A DNA stretch of 64,000 nt from Clostridium_AD sp964467165 (GCA_964467165.1 CAYXOL010000008.1:1-64000), one strand, 5' to 3'. Counted from the first letter of the stretch, positions 53,912 through 63,932 are shown. The notes: generated from the letters alone by a model not told the origin. Program-made: numbers and translations.

Positions 53912-54967
53912 CTAAAGCGACAACATTCTTAACATCATTTCATTATCAACTGAGTATGTCATTGCCTCATCCTTTTTAATAATGCCTTTTTTATACAAAT
54001 CTGCAATGGACATATCCATAGTTTTCATTCCATATTTCCCTCCAGTTTGAACACAAGACTGCAATTGATGTGTTTTACCTTCCCTAATAAGGTTTTGAAT
54101 TGCTGGGGTTGATATCATTATCTCAAGAGCCGCAGCTCTTCCATTTTCATTAACTTTTGGTATTAATTGTTGAGAAACTATTCCTTGCATTACTGCAGCT
54201 AATTGGACTTTAATCTGTTGCTGCTGATGAGGAGGAAATACGTCCACTATTCTGTCTACAGTTTTTGCCGCACCTATAGTATGTAAAGTGGAGAAAACCA
54301 AATGCCCAGTTTCAGCCGCAGTAATTGCAATAGAAATTGTTTCAAGATCTCTCATTTCGCCTACTAATATAACATCTGGATCTTCTCTGAGTATAGCTCT
54401 TAAAGCATTTTTATAGTTTTTACTGTCTTTTCCAATTTCTCTTTGATTAATAATAGATTTGTTATGTTTATGCAAATATTCAATAGGATCTTCTAATGTT
54501 ATAATATTACATGCTCTAGTAGAATTAATTTCATTAACCATAGCAGCTAGGGTAGTGCTTTTACCACTACCAGTTGGTCCAGTCACTAAAACTAACCCTC
54601 TTTGCCTAGTAGTAAGTGAACGAACGACCTCTGGAAAATCAAGTTCTTTAAGTGTGGGTATTTTGAGTGCAACTACTCTAATAGCAATAGTGTCACTTCC
54701 TCTTTGTTTATAAACATTAACCCTAAATCTTCCAAGGCCTCCTATCGAGTAAGAAGTATCAATTTCTCCATTTTCATAGTATTCTTCATAAGAACCATCT
54801 AAAATCTCCCTTGAATACCTTTCAGTATCTGAGGGTGTTAATTTGTCTTTACCTATTTGTATTAGATGCCCACTTACTCTAATAATTGGTACGGAACCAA
54901 CTGTCAAGTGCAAATCAGATGCATTTTGTTCTGTTGTTTTCTCTAATAACTCACTAAGTGATATCAT
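53912..54967 (-). CDS. pilT: Type IV pilus retraction ATPase PilT
   Basis: A 351-residue secretion-type ATPase. Walker A GPTGSGKSTT (about 128), Asp-box EDPIEYLHKHNKS, Walker B REDPDVILVGEMRD, and His-box TLHTIGAAKTVDRI match PilT. It would drive pilus retraction and twitching. ATG 54967 has GGAGG upstream; it overlaps the aroE stop by one base. No other pilus genes are nearby. Confidence 0.93.
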   Translation of the reverse strand: MISLSELLEKTTEQNASDLHLTVGSVPIIRVSGHLIQIGKDKLTPSDTERYSREILDGSYEEYYENGEIDTSYSIGGLGRFRVNVYKQRGSDTIAIRVVALKIPTLKELDFPEVVRSLTTRQRGLVLVTGPTGSGKSTTLAAMVNEINSTRACNIITLEDPIEYLHKHNKSIINQREIGKDSKNYKNALRAILREDPDVILVGEMRDLETISIAITAAETGHLVFSTLHTIGAAKTVDRIVDVFPPHQQQQIKVQLAAVMQGIVSQQLIPKVNENGRAAALEIMISTPAIQNLIREGKTHQLQSCVQTGGKYGMKTMDMSIADLYKKGIIKKDEAMTYSVDNEMMLRMLSL

Positions 54968-55746
54968 TATTCGTCCTCCTGTTCTTTCAGTGAAGCTTGC
55001 CAAATGTCGATGGCGAAATGGGCCTGAAATTTCAGCATATCCTTGCCATTTATAATCTTTGCTCCATTTTCTTCACCTTTCTTTAGAAATAGTGTTTTAT
55101 CTGGTATATAGTTTAAATCGTATAATATATTTTTTTCTGAAGTGTTTTCTAATTTCAATATAAATCCTAAAGGATAATTTACTCCGCCTAGTGGTGTACA
55201 ATTTATAATTATACTGTAGTTATTGCAATCTATAGTCGAATCAAATTCCACAAAATTATCTATTTCACAGAAATTTCGGAGAATTTTACACTTGTCTCTT
55301 CCGGTAATATCTATGAACTCTATTCCTAAATCTTTTAGCGCAAAAAATATACTCTTTGCCGCACCCCCATTTCCAATAATCAATGCCCTACCATGAAGAG
55401 CGTTAATCCCATTTACTTTTAAACTTTTAATGAACCCTAGGTAATCTGTATTGTAACCCATAAGTTTATTATTTTCTAATACAACTGTATTGACTGCACC
55501 TATGTCCTTTGCCTTACATGTGACCTGGTCAAGAAAATCAATAATATACTCTTTGTATGGAATTGTTACATTAAACCCTATAATATTATTTTCCTCTAAC
55601 TTCTCAAGAAAATGGGCAATTTCATTTTGTTTCAAATCAAATAACTGATAATTTAAATTAATGTCATTCAGCCTATAATACTCATTATGAACTTTCGGCG
55701 ATGCTGAATACTGTATATTATTACCAAGCAATCCGGTATACTTCAC
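54967..55746 (-). CDS. aroE: Shikimate dehydrogenase
   Basis: A 259-residue enzyme reducing 3-dehydroshikimate with NADPH in aromatic biosynthesis. SASPKVHNEYY (substrate Ser residues), NVTIPYKE (catalytic Lys about 64), NTDYLG (Asp about 98) and GNGGAAKSI (NADP loop). Translation is coupled to pilT. Confidence 0.94.
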   Translation of the reverse strand: MKYTGLLGNNIQYSASPKVHNEYYRLNDINLNYQLFDLKQNEIAHFLEKLEENNIIGFNVTIPYKEYIIDFLDQVTCKAKDIGAVNTVVLENNKLMGYNTDYLGFIKSLKVNGINALHGRALIIGNGGAAKSIFFALKDLGIEFIDITGRDKCKILRNFCEIDNFVEFDSTIDCNNYSIIINCTPLGGVNYPLGFILKLENTSEKNILYDLNYIPDKTLFLKKGEENGAKIINGKDMLKFQAHFAIDIWQASLKEQEDE

Positions 55747-55836
55747 TTTATCATCTCCAAGTTATAATATGAACGACTTATAATATTCGACAATATTATA
55801 ACATTCTCCTTTTTTATTTTTAAATATTATTTATAT

Positions 55837-56562
55837 CTACTTATCAGAACAATTTAACTTGGATTTATTAGTGTTATTTAATTCCCTGTAAAGCTTCTTT
55901 AATGCTCTCTTTTCAATTCTAGATACATAAGACCTTGAAATTCCAAGTTTCAATGCAATTTCTCTTTGTGTTCTCGGATTACCATCAAGTAATCCATACC
56001 GCATTTGAATTATTATCTTTTCTCTATCCATCAAAGCTAAGTTTATCTTACTATAGAGTTTTTTGATTTGAATTTTATTTTCAACTATCTCAATAATAGA
56101 ATCCTCATCACTACTGAGCACGTCCATAAGGGATATTTCATTTCCCTCTTTATCAATTCCAATGGGATCTTGTAAATATACTTCGCCTTTTGTTTTCTTA
56201 TTATTGCGAATAAGCATCAGTATCTCGTTTTCTATGCACCTTGCCGCATAAGTAGCAAGACGGGTTCCTTTGCTTGTATCAAATGAATCAATAGCTTTAA
56301 TTAGTCCCACGGTTCCAATGGATATAAGATCATCTACATCCTTTCCTGGATAGGAATATTTTTTTACTATATGTGCAACTAGTCTTAAATTTCGTTCAAC
56401 TAATATACTTTTAGCTAGTAAATCACCTTGCTTTAACTTTGTTAAACAGGATTTTTCTTCTTCTTCACTTAATGGTTGGGGAAATGAACTACTACCAGTG
56501 ATATAAGCTGTTAAGAATGTAACATTTCCAATTATATCTAATAAACAATTCATGAAAAACAC
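55837..56562 (-). CDS. sigK: Sporulation sigma factor SigK (uninterrupted)
   Basis: A 241-residue precursor: N-terminal pro-sequence (MFFMNCLLDIIGN..., removed by SpoIVFB in known systems), sigma region 2 (RNLRLVAHIVKKYSYPGKDVDDLISIGTVGLIK) and region 4 (QREIALKLGISRSYVSRIEKR). Start GTG 56562 has AGGAGG 7 bases upstream. The gene is continuous, so no skin element interrupts it in this strain. Lies between the PBP gene and aroE. Confidence 0.95.
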   Translation of the reverse strand: MFFMNCLLDIIGNVTFLTAYITGSSSFPQPLSEEEEKSCLTKLKQGDLLAKSILVERNLRLVAHIVKKYSYPGKDVDDLISIGTVGLIKAIDSFDTSKGTRLATYAARCIENEILMLIRNNKKTKGEVYLQDPIGIDKEGNEISLMDVLSSDEDSIIEIVENKIQIKKLYSKINLALMDREKIIIQMRYGLLDGNPRTQREIALKLGISRSYVSRIEKRALKKLYRELNNTNKSKLNCSDK

Positions 56563-56641
56563 TGAGGTTCCTCCTAATAGTGCTTATTAATATAATATGA
56601 TTTATTTTATTAATATTGCCTGTACATTAAAATATTTATTT

Positions 56642-58330
56642 TTAATCTATAGATTTAAGAGTATTAATTACTTCTTTAAATATAGGAGCAGCCGTACCTC
56701 CACCTTCTTCATCCGCTATACCTTTTACATTCATTCCAATATTATTTACAAATACAACCATAGAGTAATTTGTTTCATTTAAATTAAAAAACCCAACAAA
56801 CCATCCATCGGATTTGATTATTCCATTGTCAAGATACGTAGTAGTACCTGTTTTTCCACCTATATTCATTCCTTTGATGTAAGTTGCTTCCCCTGTGCCT
56901 TTATTTACCACATCAATCATATGGATTTTTACTGTTTCGGCAGTTTCTCTTTTTAATACCCGAGAAGTTTTAGAAGTGATTTTCTCCAAAATCTTATTGT
57001 TGTCATCTACATATGAGTCTATTATGCTTGGCTCTACATATATTCCCTTGTTTATTATACTATTTGGAATACTAATGGCCTCTATTGGTGTCATTGTAAC
57101 GTTTTGCCCAATAGCCGTTAAGCTTGTAGCAGCAGGCGTAGGATCTAATAAATCCTCCTGAAATTTGCCCTTGCTTTCTTGTTGAAGATTTAATACCTTA
57201 CTTAACATCCCTTGTTTTTCTGCATAATTATATATATTTTGAACGCCTACCTGCCACCCTAATTGAGCGAATATATTATTAGAAGATTTTGTTAGCGCCT
57301 CTCCAACCGTAAATTTATTTCCTTTATTAGGTTCTTTTGTAAATATTTTAGGGTCTATTGTATATTTTTTATCCTTATCTATTAAATCCATATCTAACCC
57401 AGCCTCTTCCACGATCACTTTAAAAATTGATCCCGGTAAGGCTCCGTTAGTACTTGGATACCCTAAATTTGCATTATATGCATTATCATCCTTTTGTACC
57501 ATTGCTCTTATTTTTCCAGTACTACTTTCCATTAGTACAACACCAACTTGATCATACCTTCGATATTCTTCCCTATGAAGAATCGCTTCAATACCATCCT
57601 GAACTTCTTTATTTAATGTGAGTTTTACATTAATATTGTTTTTAGGTTCAATAATTTCGCCTTGTGATATTTCACCATCAACACCTTTAAGGAACCTGAT
57701 TTTTGTAAAGTCATTATTTTTAGTTTTATTATATATTTGCATTTCAAGAGAATCATCGCTTTTGATTACCTTATTTCCATCCTCATTATTATATGTTGTA
57801 TTTATTAACAAATTTTCAGTTTTCCAGTACCTATCTTTTATTACTTCATTAGCAGCATAAGTGTAAAAACCCTTTACCCCTTTAATATCTTGGAGCTTAT
57901 CATAAGTCTTTTCATCAATTTTATATTTCAAACTTTGTCCAGTTCCACTGACCTTTATTTTATCTAAATCATAGTCACTATTATAATTTCTTAAAATAAA
58001 AATCAAGGCATCCATATCATATTTACTGGTATATGCATTAAATTTCAAATAATCCACAGGATGAATAACTGCATAATAGTTCACCACATATTCTAAAAGA
58101 GGCCTATCTTTACAATCGATTAAAGAATATTGAAGACCATATTTCTCTTCTATTGTATATTGCGCATCTGCCATCGCTGTCAATGATTCAGATTTAAAAT
58201 ACATATAATTTATTATTCTGCATACTAAAAGACATAATAAAGTCATAAATATGACCATTATTATCCAAATTCTTTTTCCAGTTTCTTTCCTTTGATTTGA
58301 TGGACTAAATATGTTATTTCTACTATACAT
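56642..58330 (-). CDS. Penicillin-binding protein, class B transpeptidase
   Basis: A 562-residue PBP: one N-terminal membrane helix (22-44), a pedestal domain (50-235) and a transpeptidase domain with all motifs, SIFK (about 300), SSNN (about 345) and KTGT (about 493). Cross-links peptidoglycan; the position beside sigK suggests a sporulation or growth role like SpoVD/PbpA, but there is no PASTA domain. The 5' end is overlapped by a hairpin that contains its ribosome site. Confidence 0.9.
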   Translation of the reverse strand: MYSRNNIFSPSNQRKETGKRIWIIMVIFMTLLCLLVCRIINYMYFKSESLTAMADAQYTIEEKYGLQYSLIDCKDRPLLEYVVNYYAVIHPVDYLKFNAYTSKYDMDALIFILRNYNSDYDLDKIKVSGTGQSLKYKIDEKTYDKLQDIKGVKGFYTYAANEVIKDRYWKTENLLINTTYNNEDGNKVIKSDDSLEMQIYNKTKNNDFTKIRFLKGVDGEISQGEIIEPKNNINVKLTLNKEVQDGIEAILHREEYRRYDQVGVVLMESSTGKIRAMVQKDDNAYNANLGYPSTNGALPGSIFKVIVEEAGLDMDLIDKDKKYTIDPKIFTKEPNKGNKFTVGEALTKSSNNIFAQLGWQVGVQNIYNYAEKQGMLSKVLNLQQESKGKFQEDLLDPTPAATSLTAIGQNVTMTPIEAISIPNSIINKGIYVEPSIIDSYVDDNNKILEKITSKTSRVLKRETAETVKIHMIDVVNKGTGEATYIKGMNIGGKTGTTTYLDNGIIKSDGWFVGFFNLNETNYSMVVFVNNIGMNVKGIADEEGGGTAAPIFKEVINTLKSID

Positions 58331-58334
58331 AAAA

Positions 58335-58372
58335 ACACCTCACTTAGGATAATTCTAGCCCTAAATGAGATG
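58335..58372 (-). terminator. Terminator-like hairpin sequestering the PBP ribosome site
   Basis: On the minus-strand RNA, 14 pairs form between 58372-58359 and 58348-58335 (two G-U wobbles), then UUUUUAUG; the GAGGTG site of the PBP gene is in the 3' arm. The element may terminate udk transcripts or block PBP translation. Confidence 0.65.
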
Positions 58373-58386
58373 TTTTATACCTTTTG

Positions 58387-59016
58387 TTATGCTTGTTGCT
58401 TTTGAAGTGTCTGCCTTATATTTGATGTAATTATATCTATAGCTACCTTGTTATGCCCACCTTCTGGTATAATAATATCTGCATGCCTTTTTGTAGGTTC
58501 TGTGAATTGTTCATGCATTGGTTTAACAACATTTAAATATTGATTTATAACAGAATCTGTTGTTCTGCCCCTCTCATTAATATCTCTAACAAGTCTCCTT
58601 ATAAACCTTACATCTGCATCAGTATCTACGTATATTTTAATATCTAACATGTCGCGAAGAATCTTTTCAGAAAGTACAAGAATTCCTTCAACTATAATAA
58701 TTTCCTTTGGCTCCACAGAAACAGTTTGCTGCATTCTGTTATGTATTTCAAAATCATATATAGGCTTTTGAATAGCTCGCCCTTCTAGTAGAAGATTAAG
58801 GTGCGCAACTAATAGTGAAGTATCGAACGCATCTGGATGATCATAATTTGTTTTTATTCTATCTTCAAAGGAAAGGTTACTTTGATCCTTATAATAAGAA
58901 TCTTGCTCAAGCATTGCAATACAAGTGTTATCAAACTGTTTATAAATCTCTCTTGCAATTGTACTTTTTCCTGATCCCGTTCCTCCAGTTATCCCAATTG
59001 AAATCGGACGACGCAT
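58387..59016 (-). CDS. udk: Uridine kinase
   Basis: A 209-residue P-loop kinase phosphorylating uridine/cytidine. Walker A GGTGSGKST (10-18), DHPDAFD, YDFEIHNR, RRLVRDINERGR. ATG overlaps the U32 stop by one base; a GGAGGGG site precedes it. Confidence 0.95.
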   Translation of the reverse strand: MRRPISIGITGGTGSGKSTIAREIYKQFDNTCIAMLEQDSYYKDQSNLSFEDRIKTNYDHPDAFDTSLLVAHLNLLLEGRAIQKPIYDFEIHNRMQQTVSVEPKEIIIVEGILVLSEKILRDMLDIKIYVDTDADVRFIRRLVRDINERGRTTDSVINQYLNVVKPMHEQFTEPTKRHADIIIPEGGHNKVAIDIITSNIRQTLQKQQA

Positions 59017-60248
59017 TATTTCCCCTCCTTACACTTTATGAGTATATCATTCTCACGTAGTTTTTCGAAAATTTTCACAGTAAATAACATCTGCGCATTT
59101 GGTGCAGAATCTATGGTCTCACCTTTTGAATTCTTCATATCACTAAGCATAATTAAAACATTATCTCCTACAGGTCGTAATACTTCAACGCTGTCACCCT
59201 GGAACACTTTATTTCTTTGTTCTATTATTGCAATATTATTCTCTTCATCATATTCCCGTACAACTCCAACAATATCATAATCTCTAATATACGAAGAAGA
59301 TTCATATATCTGCTTGTTTGGATCCCCAAAATAAAATCCAGTATAATATTGCCTGTGGCTAGGCTTTAGGAGATTATCCATCCATTTTTGCTGAAATTTA
59401 TAATTTGCAGAATCCTCTATATAAGCATCTATAGCCTCTCTATAGGATTTACATACTGAAGCGACATAATATGAGCTTTTCATTCTTCCTTCTATCTTAA
59501 AGGACATTATGCCTGATTCCATAAGTTCTGGTATGTGTTCTATCATGCACAAGTCCTTTGAATTCATTATGTAAGTACCTTTATCATCTTCAATTACAGG
59601 AAAATATTCCCCATCTCTTTTTTCTTCCATTAAGAAATATTTATATCTACATGGTTGGGCGCATTGTCCCCTGTTGGCATCTCTGCCCGTCATATAATTG
59701 GACATTAGACATCTTCCAGAATAAGACATGCACATAGATCCATGAACAAAGGCTTCAAGTTCACAAGTATCCGGTAATTTTTCTCTAATTTCTTTGATTT
59801 CCTCTATTGATAATTCTCTTGCAAGAACAATTCTTTTTACGCCTTGCTTATGCCAAAAAATAGCTGATTTATAATTTACATTGTTAGATTGAGTACTTAA
59901 GTGAATTTCTAAATTTGGCACAACTTCTCTTGCAGTCATTATAATTCCCGGATCAGATACAATTATAGCGTCAGCACCCAGTTCATATACTTCTTTTAGA
60001 TATTCTTCTAGGCCCTGCAAATCCTCATTATGAGGGATTACATTTAATGTAACATATACCTTTTTTCCTTTTGAATGAGCAAACTCTATTCCTTCTTTTA
60101 ACTGTTCATTACTGAAATTATCTGCAAAAGCTCTTAAATTTAATTTGCTTCCACCTAAATAAACTGCATCTGCACCAAAATTTATAGCTGCTTTTAATTT
60201 TTCTAAATTACCTGCAGGCGCTAGTATTTCTGGTTTCATTGGGTTCAT
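59016..60248 (-). CDS. U32 family peptidase-like protein
   Basis: A 410-residue U32 family protein (EILAPAGNLEKLKAAINFGADAVYLGG start; signature EAFVHGSMCMSYSGRCLMSNYMT about 165-187; RGQCAQPCRYKY). Clostridial members are linked to tRNA/rRNA hydroxylation (TrhP/RlhA type) rather than proven proteolysis. The ATG 60248 overlaps the methyltransferase stop (ATGA); ATG 60239 is a possible alternative. Part of a coupled run mltG - OMT - U32 - udk. Confidence 0.85.
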   Translation of the reverse strand: MNPMKPEILAPAGNLEKLKAAINFGADAVYLGGSKLNLRAFADNFSNEQLKEGIEFAHSKGKKVYVTLNVIPHNEDLQGLEEYLKEVYELGADAIIVSDPGIIMTAREVVPNLEIHLSTQSNNVNYKSAIFWHKQGVKRIVLARELSIEEIKEIREKLPDTCELEAFVHGSMCMSYSGRCLMSNYMTGRDANRGQCAQPCRYKYFLMEEKRDGEYFPVIEDDKGTYIMNSKDLCMIEHIPELMESGIMSFKIEGRMKSSYYVASVCKSYREAIDAYIEDSANYKFQQKWMDNLLKPSHRQYYTGFYFGDPNKQIYESSSYIRDYDIVGVVREYDEENNIAIIEQRNKVFQGDSVEVLRPVGDNVLIMLSDMKNSKGETIDSAPNAQMLFTVKIFEKLRENDILIKCKEGK

Positions 60249-60913
60249 TCCTCCTTGATACTATTTGTATTTTTTCTAACCGTAACTGATATGCCATCTC
60301 CCATTGGTATTACAGAAGTTATAAGTTCCTCATTATTAGATACCAATTCTAAGTAGCTTTTCATTCGCTTTATTATAGTTACTTTTCTACGTGTTGCAAG
60401 TTCTTTTGATGCCACCATTCCTCTAAAAAGAACATTGTCAGCAATAAGAACTCCCTGTTTGTTTAGAAGTCTAAGACAGTGGGGCAGAAAATGATTATAG
60501 TGTCCTTTCCCTGCATCCATAAAAATCATATCAAATTCACCTTCAAGATTTTCTAGAATTTCTAGACAATCACCCTGGAGAACAGTAATTTTTTTCTGCA
60601 TCCCATATTTTTCTATATTAGCATTTGCAAGTTGTATCATTTTTTCATCTCGTTCAATAGTGATAATTTCACTGAAGCCACTAAGAGTTAGATTCATTAA
60701 AATAGCGGAATATCCTATGGCTGTTCCCAGTTCTAAGATCTTCTTAGGTCTATTGATAGTTACCATTAGTTCTAAAAATTTAGCGGTTTCCTTTTGAACT
60801 ATAGGCACTCTATACTCTAGTGCAAAATTTTCTAGCTCTTCTAAAATGCCAGTATTACTAGGAATCAATGATTTTAAATATTGTTCCATATACTCATGTG
60901 CAATTCCACTCAT
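60245..60913 (-). CDS. O-methyltransferase (TrmR-like)
   Basis: A 222-residue SAM-dependent O-methyltransferase of the class I catechol-type fold. SAM motif LELGTAIGYSAILM (about 58-71), TIERDEKM, DMIFMDAGKGHYN (Asp/metal). Homologs next to U32 and mltG act as tRNA 5-methoxyuridine methyltransferase TrmR in Bacillus; the neighbour U32 is TrhP-like, so the pair could make the two steps of this modification. The role is by analogy. Confidence 0.85.
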   Translation of the reverse strand: MSGIAHEYMEQYLKSLIPSNTGILEELENFALEYRVPIVQKETAKFLELMVTINRPKKILELGTAIGYSAILMNLTLSGFSEIITIERDEKMIQLANANIEKYGMQKKITVLQGDCLEILENLEGEFDMIFMDAGKGHYNHFLPHCLRLLNKQGVLIADNVLFRGMVASKELATRRKVTIIKRMKSYLELVSNNEELITSVIPMGDGISVTVRKNTNSIKEE

Positions 60914-60939
60914 TTAATCCCCTCCACAAATTAATTAAA

Positions 60940-60991
60940 GGCACATGAAAATAAATAACAAGTCAACGCTGTTAGTGTATTTTCATGTGCC
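60940..60991 (-). terminator. Long hairpin between mltG and the O-methyltransferase gene
   Basis: 14-bp perfect arms (60940-60953, 60978-60991) with an internal minor hairpin; no real U-run follows, so it may be an attenuator or RNA-stability element more than a terminator. Confidence 0.5.
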
Positions 60992-61003
60992 TAACACAGT
61001 TAA

Positions 61004-62002
61004 CTAAAACCCTTGTGTTACAGCTTTAACTTTTAAAAATTCTTTATAGTTATCTGTAAAAAAGTGTTTCCCATCAGTATCTAAAACAAAGTATAAATAA
61101 TTTGTTTTAGCAGGAGATAGTACTGCTCTTATAGATTCTTTTCCTGGGCTACATATTGGCCCTAAAGGAAGGCCTTCTACTTTGTATGTATTATAAGGTG
61201 ATTTAACTTCTAAATCCTTATTATATAATTTTTCTTTATGTTTACCTAAAGAATATAAAACAGTTGCACAAGATTGGAGCTTAATTTTTTTATCCAATCT
61301 ATTATAAAAAACTGAGGCCACTTTATTTAGTTCAGCCGAATCACTAGTTTCTCGTTCAACAATTGATGCCATTATTATTAGATCATCTAATTTTTTCATA
61401 TCTATAGGTTTTTCTTTATTTAGTTCCATTATAGTGTTATAAAATTTATCCACCATTAATTTTATTATAGCATTTCCACTCATCCCAGCTTTAAGTTCAT
61501 AGGTAGCTGGAAATAGGAAACCCTCCAAGTTGAAATTCCGGTTTTTATTTTCATGTATATAACTTGGCAGTGTATACTTTTTACAACTATCTATAAAGTT
61601 TTCACTGCTTATTATACCTTTTACTTGTAATACCTTTGAAATTTCATTTATATCAAAGCCCTCTGGCACCGTTACTTTAATAATATCTTCCTCATCTCCA
61701 ACAGTAGACAAAATGAGTATAAGATTATCAACTGTAACATCTTTGGGAATAAAAAACTTTCCTGGGTGTATGTTAGATTTGACTCCATTTTTTTTGATAT
61801 AAAATTTTAGAATACTTGAATTTTTTATAGCCCCAATTTGGTTTAAATCATCTAGTATACTATATAAAGTGTCACCATCTTTAACATTAACATGGATATC
61901 TTCGCTAGCCAAAATAGGGTGTTGTATTATTTTTTTATACTGGAAAATACCAGCTAATACACAAACTATTAAAACCCCAATTAATAGCCCTACCTTTTTC
62001 AT
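61004..62002 (-). CDS. mltG: Endolytic transglycosylase MltG
   Basis: A 332-residue YceG-type lytic transglycosylase with one N-terminal membrane helix (5-22), a LysM-like domain (40-95) and the catalytic region IMASIVERETSDSAEL with the key Glu (about 215) and YNRL. It trims nascent glycan strands. 21 bases downstream of typA. Confidence 0.92.
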   Translation of the reverse strand: MKKVGLLIGVLIVCVLAGIFQYKKIIQHPILASEDIHVNVKDGDTLYSILDDLNQIGAIKNSSILKFYIKKNGVKSNIHPGKFFIPKDVTVDNLILILSTVGDEEDIIKVTVPEGFDINEISKVLQVKGIISSENFIDSCKKYTLPSYIHENKNRNFNLEGFLFPATYELKAGMSGNAIIKLMVDKFYNTIMELNKEKPIDMKKLDDLIIMASIVERETSDSAELNKVASVFYNRLDKKIKLQSCATVLYSLGKHKEKLYNKDLEVKSPYNTYKVEGLPLGPICSPGKESIRAVLSPAKTNYLYFVLDTDGKHFFTDNYKEFLKVKAVTQGF

Positions 62003-62023
62003 TAAACCACCCCATATTAAAAA

Positions 62024-63847
62024 CTATTTATTTGATTTGCTTGATGCTCTTTTTCTTTCTCCTGAGTCTAATATTCTTTTTCTCATTCTAATATTTAGAG
62101 GAGTAATTTCAACTAGTTCATCATTAGATACAAATTCTAAGCACTGTTCTAGTGACATCGGTCTTAATGGAGTTAGTTTTAATGCATCATCAGCTCCTGA
62201 AGATCTAGTGTTTGTTAACTGTTTCTTCCTACAAACATTTACTTCTATATCTCCAGCTCTTGCACATTCTCCTGCAACCATTCCTGCATATACAGGAATT
62301 CCTGCTGGTATGAAAAGAGTTCCTCTTTCTTGAGCATTGTATAATCCGTAAGTTACTGATTCTCCACCTTCAAATACAATTAGTGAACCACGACTTCTAT
62401 CTGGAATTTCTCCCTTATACTTGTCGTAACCATCTAGAACGTGATTCATTATACCATTACCCTTAGTATCAGTCATTAACTCACTTCTAAAACCAATTAA
62501 ACCTCTTGATGGCACTTTAAATTCTAATCTAGTGTATCCATTTATTGCAGAAGTCATATTAACCATTTCTGCTTTTCTAGGTCCCATTTTTTCCATTACT
62601 ACACCCATAAATTCTTCTGGCACGTCAATTGTAAGATGCTCAATTGGCTCTGTTTTATGGCCATTTTCTTCTTTAAATATAACATTTGCTTTTGACACTT
62701 GAAATTCATATCCTTCACGTCTCATAGTTTCAATTAGAACTGAAAGATGAAGTTCTCCTCTTCCACTTACTTCAAAACCATCATCAATTTCCTCTACTCT
62801 TAAACTAACATTGGTTTCAAGTTCTTTCATAAGCCTATCTCTTATGTGTCTTGATGTAACATAAGTTCCTTCTTGGCCTGCAAAAGGTGAATTATTAACC
62901 ATGAAATTCATAGTTAGTGTAGGCTCATCAATTTCAACGAATGGAAGTGCTTCAGGTTCATTAATATCAGCTATTGTTTCTCCGATGTTAATGTCTGGAA
63001 TACCAGAAACTGCTACGATATCACCAAGCATTGCTTCTTCTGTCTCTTCTCTTTTAAGACCATTGTAAACGAAAAGAGCTGAAACTTTAACATTGTTTAT
63101 TTTGCCATCTTTTCTTATAAGTGCTATTTGTTGATTCCTTTTGATTGATCCTCTTTCAATTTTTCCTATTCCAATCTTTCCAACATACTCATTATAATCA
63201 ATAGTTGAAATAAGCATTTGAAGTGGCATATCTAAATAACCTACTGGTGCTTTTACATTTTTTACTATAGAATCAAATAATGGTTCCATGTTGTCACTTA
63301 CTTCATCAACTTCGAGTTTTGCAAAACCTTCTCTAGCAGAAGCATATACCACAGCAAAATCTAATTGTTCATCATCTGCTCCAAGTTCAACAAATAGGTC
63401 AAAGACTTCATCAAGTACATCTGTAGGACGAGCATCTTTTCTATCAATCTTGTTAATAACAACTATTGGTTTAAGATTTAATTCTAATGCTTTTTTCAAA
63501 ACAAATTTAGTTTGCGGCATTGGTCCTTCATACGCATCAACTACAAGAAGTACACTATCTACCATCTTAAGTACTCGTTCAACCTCTCCACCAAAGTCAG
63601 CATGGCCTGGAGTATCAACTATATTTATTTTAATTCCATTGTGCATTACTGCAGTATTCTTAGATAGAATTGTTATTCCTCTTTCTTTTTCTAAATCATT
63701 AGAGTCCATTACTCTTTCTATTACTCTTTCATTTTCTCTGAAAATATGGCTTTGTTTAAGTAAACAATCCACCAAAGTAGTCTTGCCGTGATCTACGTGA
63801 GCAATTATTGCTATATTTCTAACATCATTTCTTGTAAATAAATTCAT
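62024..63847 (-). CDS. typA: Ribosome-associated GTPase TypA/BipA
   Basis: A 607-residue translational GTPase with EF-G-like domains I-III and V. G1 AHVDHGKTT (17-25), G2 GITI, G3 DTPGHAD, G4 NKID; the C-terminal TypA-specific domain follows. ATG with a GGAGG site. It begins the typA-mltG-OMT-U32-udk run. Confidence 0.96.
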   Translation of the reverse strand: MNLFTRNDVRNIAIIAHVDHGKTTLVDCLLKQSHIFRENERVIERVMDSNDLEKERGITILSKNTAVMHNGIKINIVDTPGHADFGGEVERVLKMVDSVLLVVDAYEGPMPQTKFVLKKALELNLKPIVVINKIDRKDARPTDVLDEVFDLFVELGADDEQLDFAVVYASAREGFAKLEVDEVSDNMEPLFDSIVKNVKAPVGYLDMPLQMLISTIDYNEYVGKIGIGKIERGSIKRNQQIALIRKDGKINNVKVSALFVYNGLKREETEEAMLGDIVAVSGIPDINIGETIADINEPEALPFVEIDEPTLTMNFMVNNSPFAGQEGTYVTSRHIRDRLMKELETNVSLRVEEIDDGFEVSGRGELHLSVLIETMRREGYEFQVSKANVIFKEENGHKTEPIEHLTIDVPEEFMGVVMEKMGPRKAEMVNMTSAINGYTRLEFKVPSRGLIGFRSELMTDTKGNGIMNHVLDGYDKYKGEIPDRSRGSLIVFEGGESVTYGLYNAQERGTLFIPAGIPVYAGMVAGECARAGDIEVNVCRKKQLTNTRSSGADDALKLTPLRPMSLEQCLEFVSNDELVEITPLNIRMRKRILDSGERKRASSKSNK

Positions 63848-63896
63848 ATTAATCCTCCAATTTTTTTTTCGTAAGTTTACACATTTTCTACAAACA

Positions 63897-63932
63897 AAAA
63901 TTGGATACGACTTATGTATCCAATTTTCGCAT
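63897..63932 (-). terminator. Terminator of the gene upstream of typA
   Basis: 12-bp arms (63897-63908, 63916-63927); on the minus strand the stem is followed by TTGTTTG. It lies about 50 bases before the typA start and so ends the gene outside the window. Confidence 0.7.

Noticed and set aside
62024..63847. The 167-codon reverse frame within typA (63288-63791)
   Set aside because: It is antisense to a highly conserved GTPase and shows a Ser/Thr/Leu-rich pattern typical of antisense translation.
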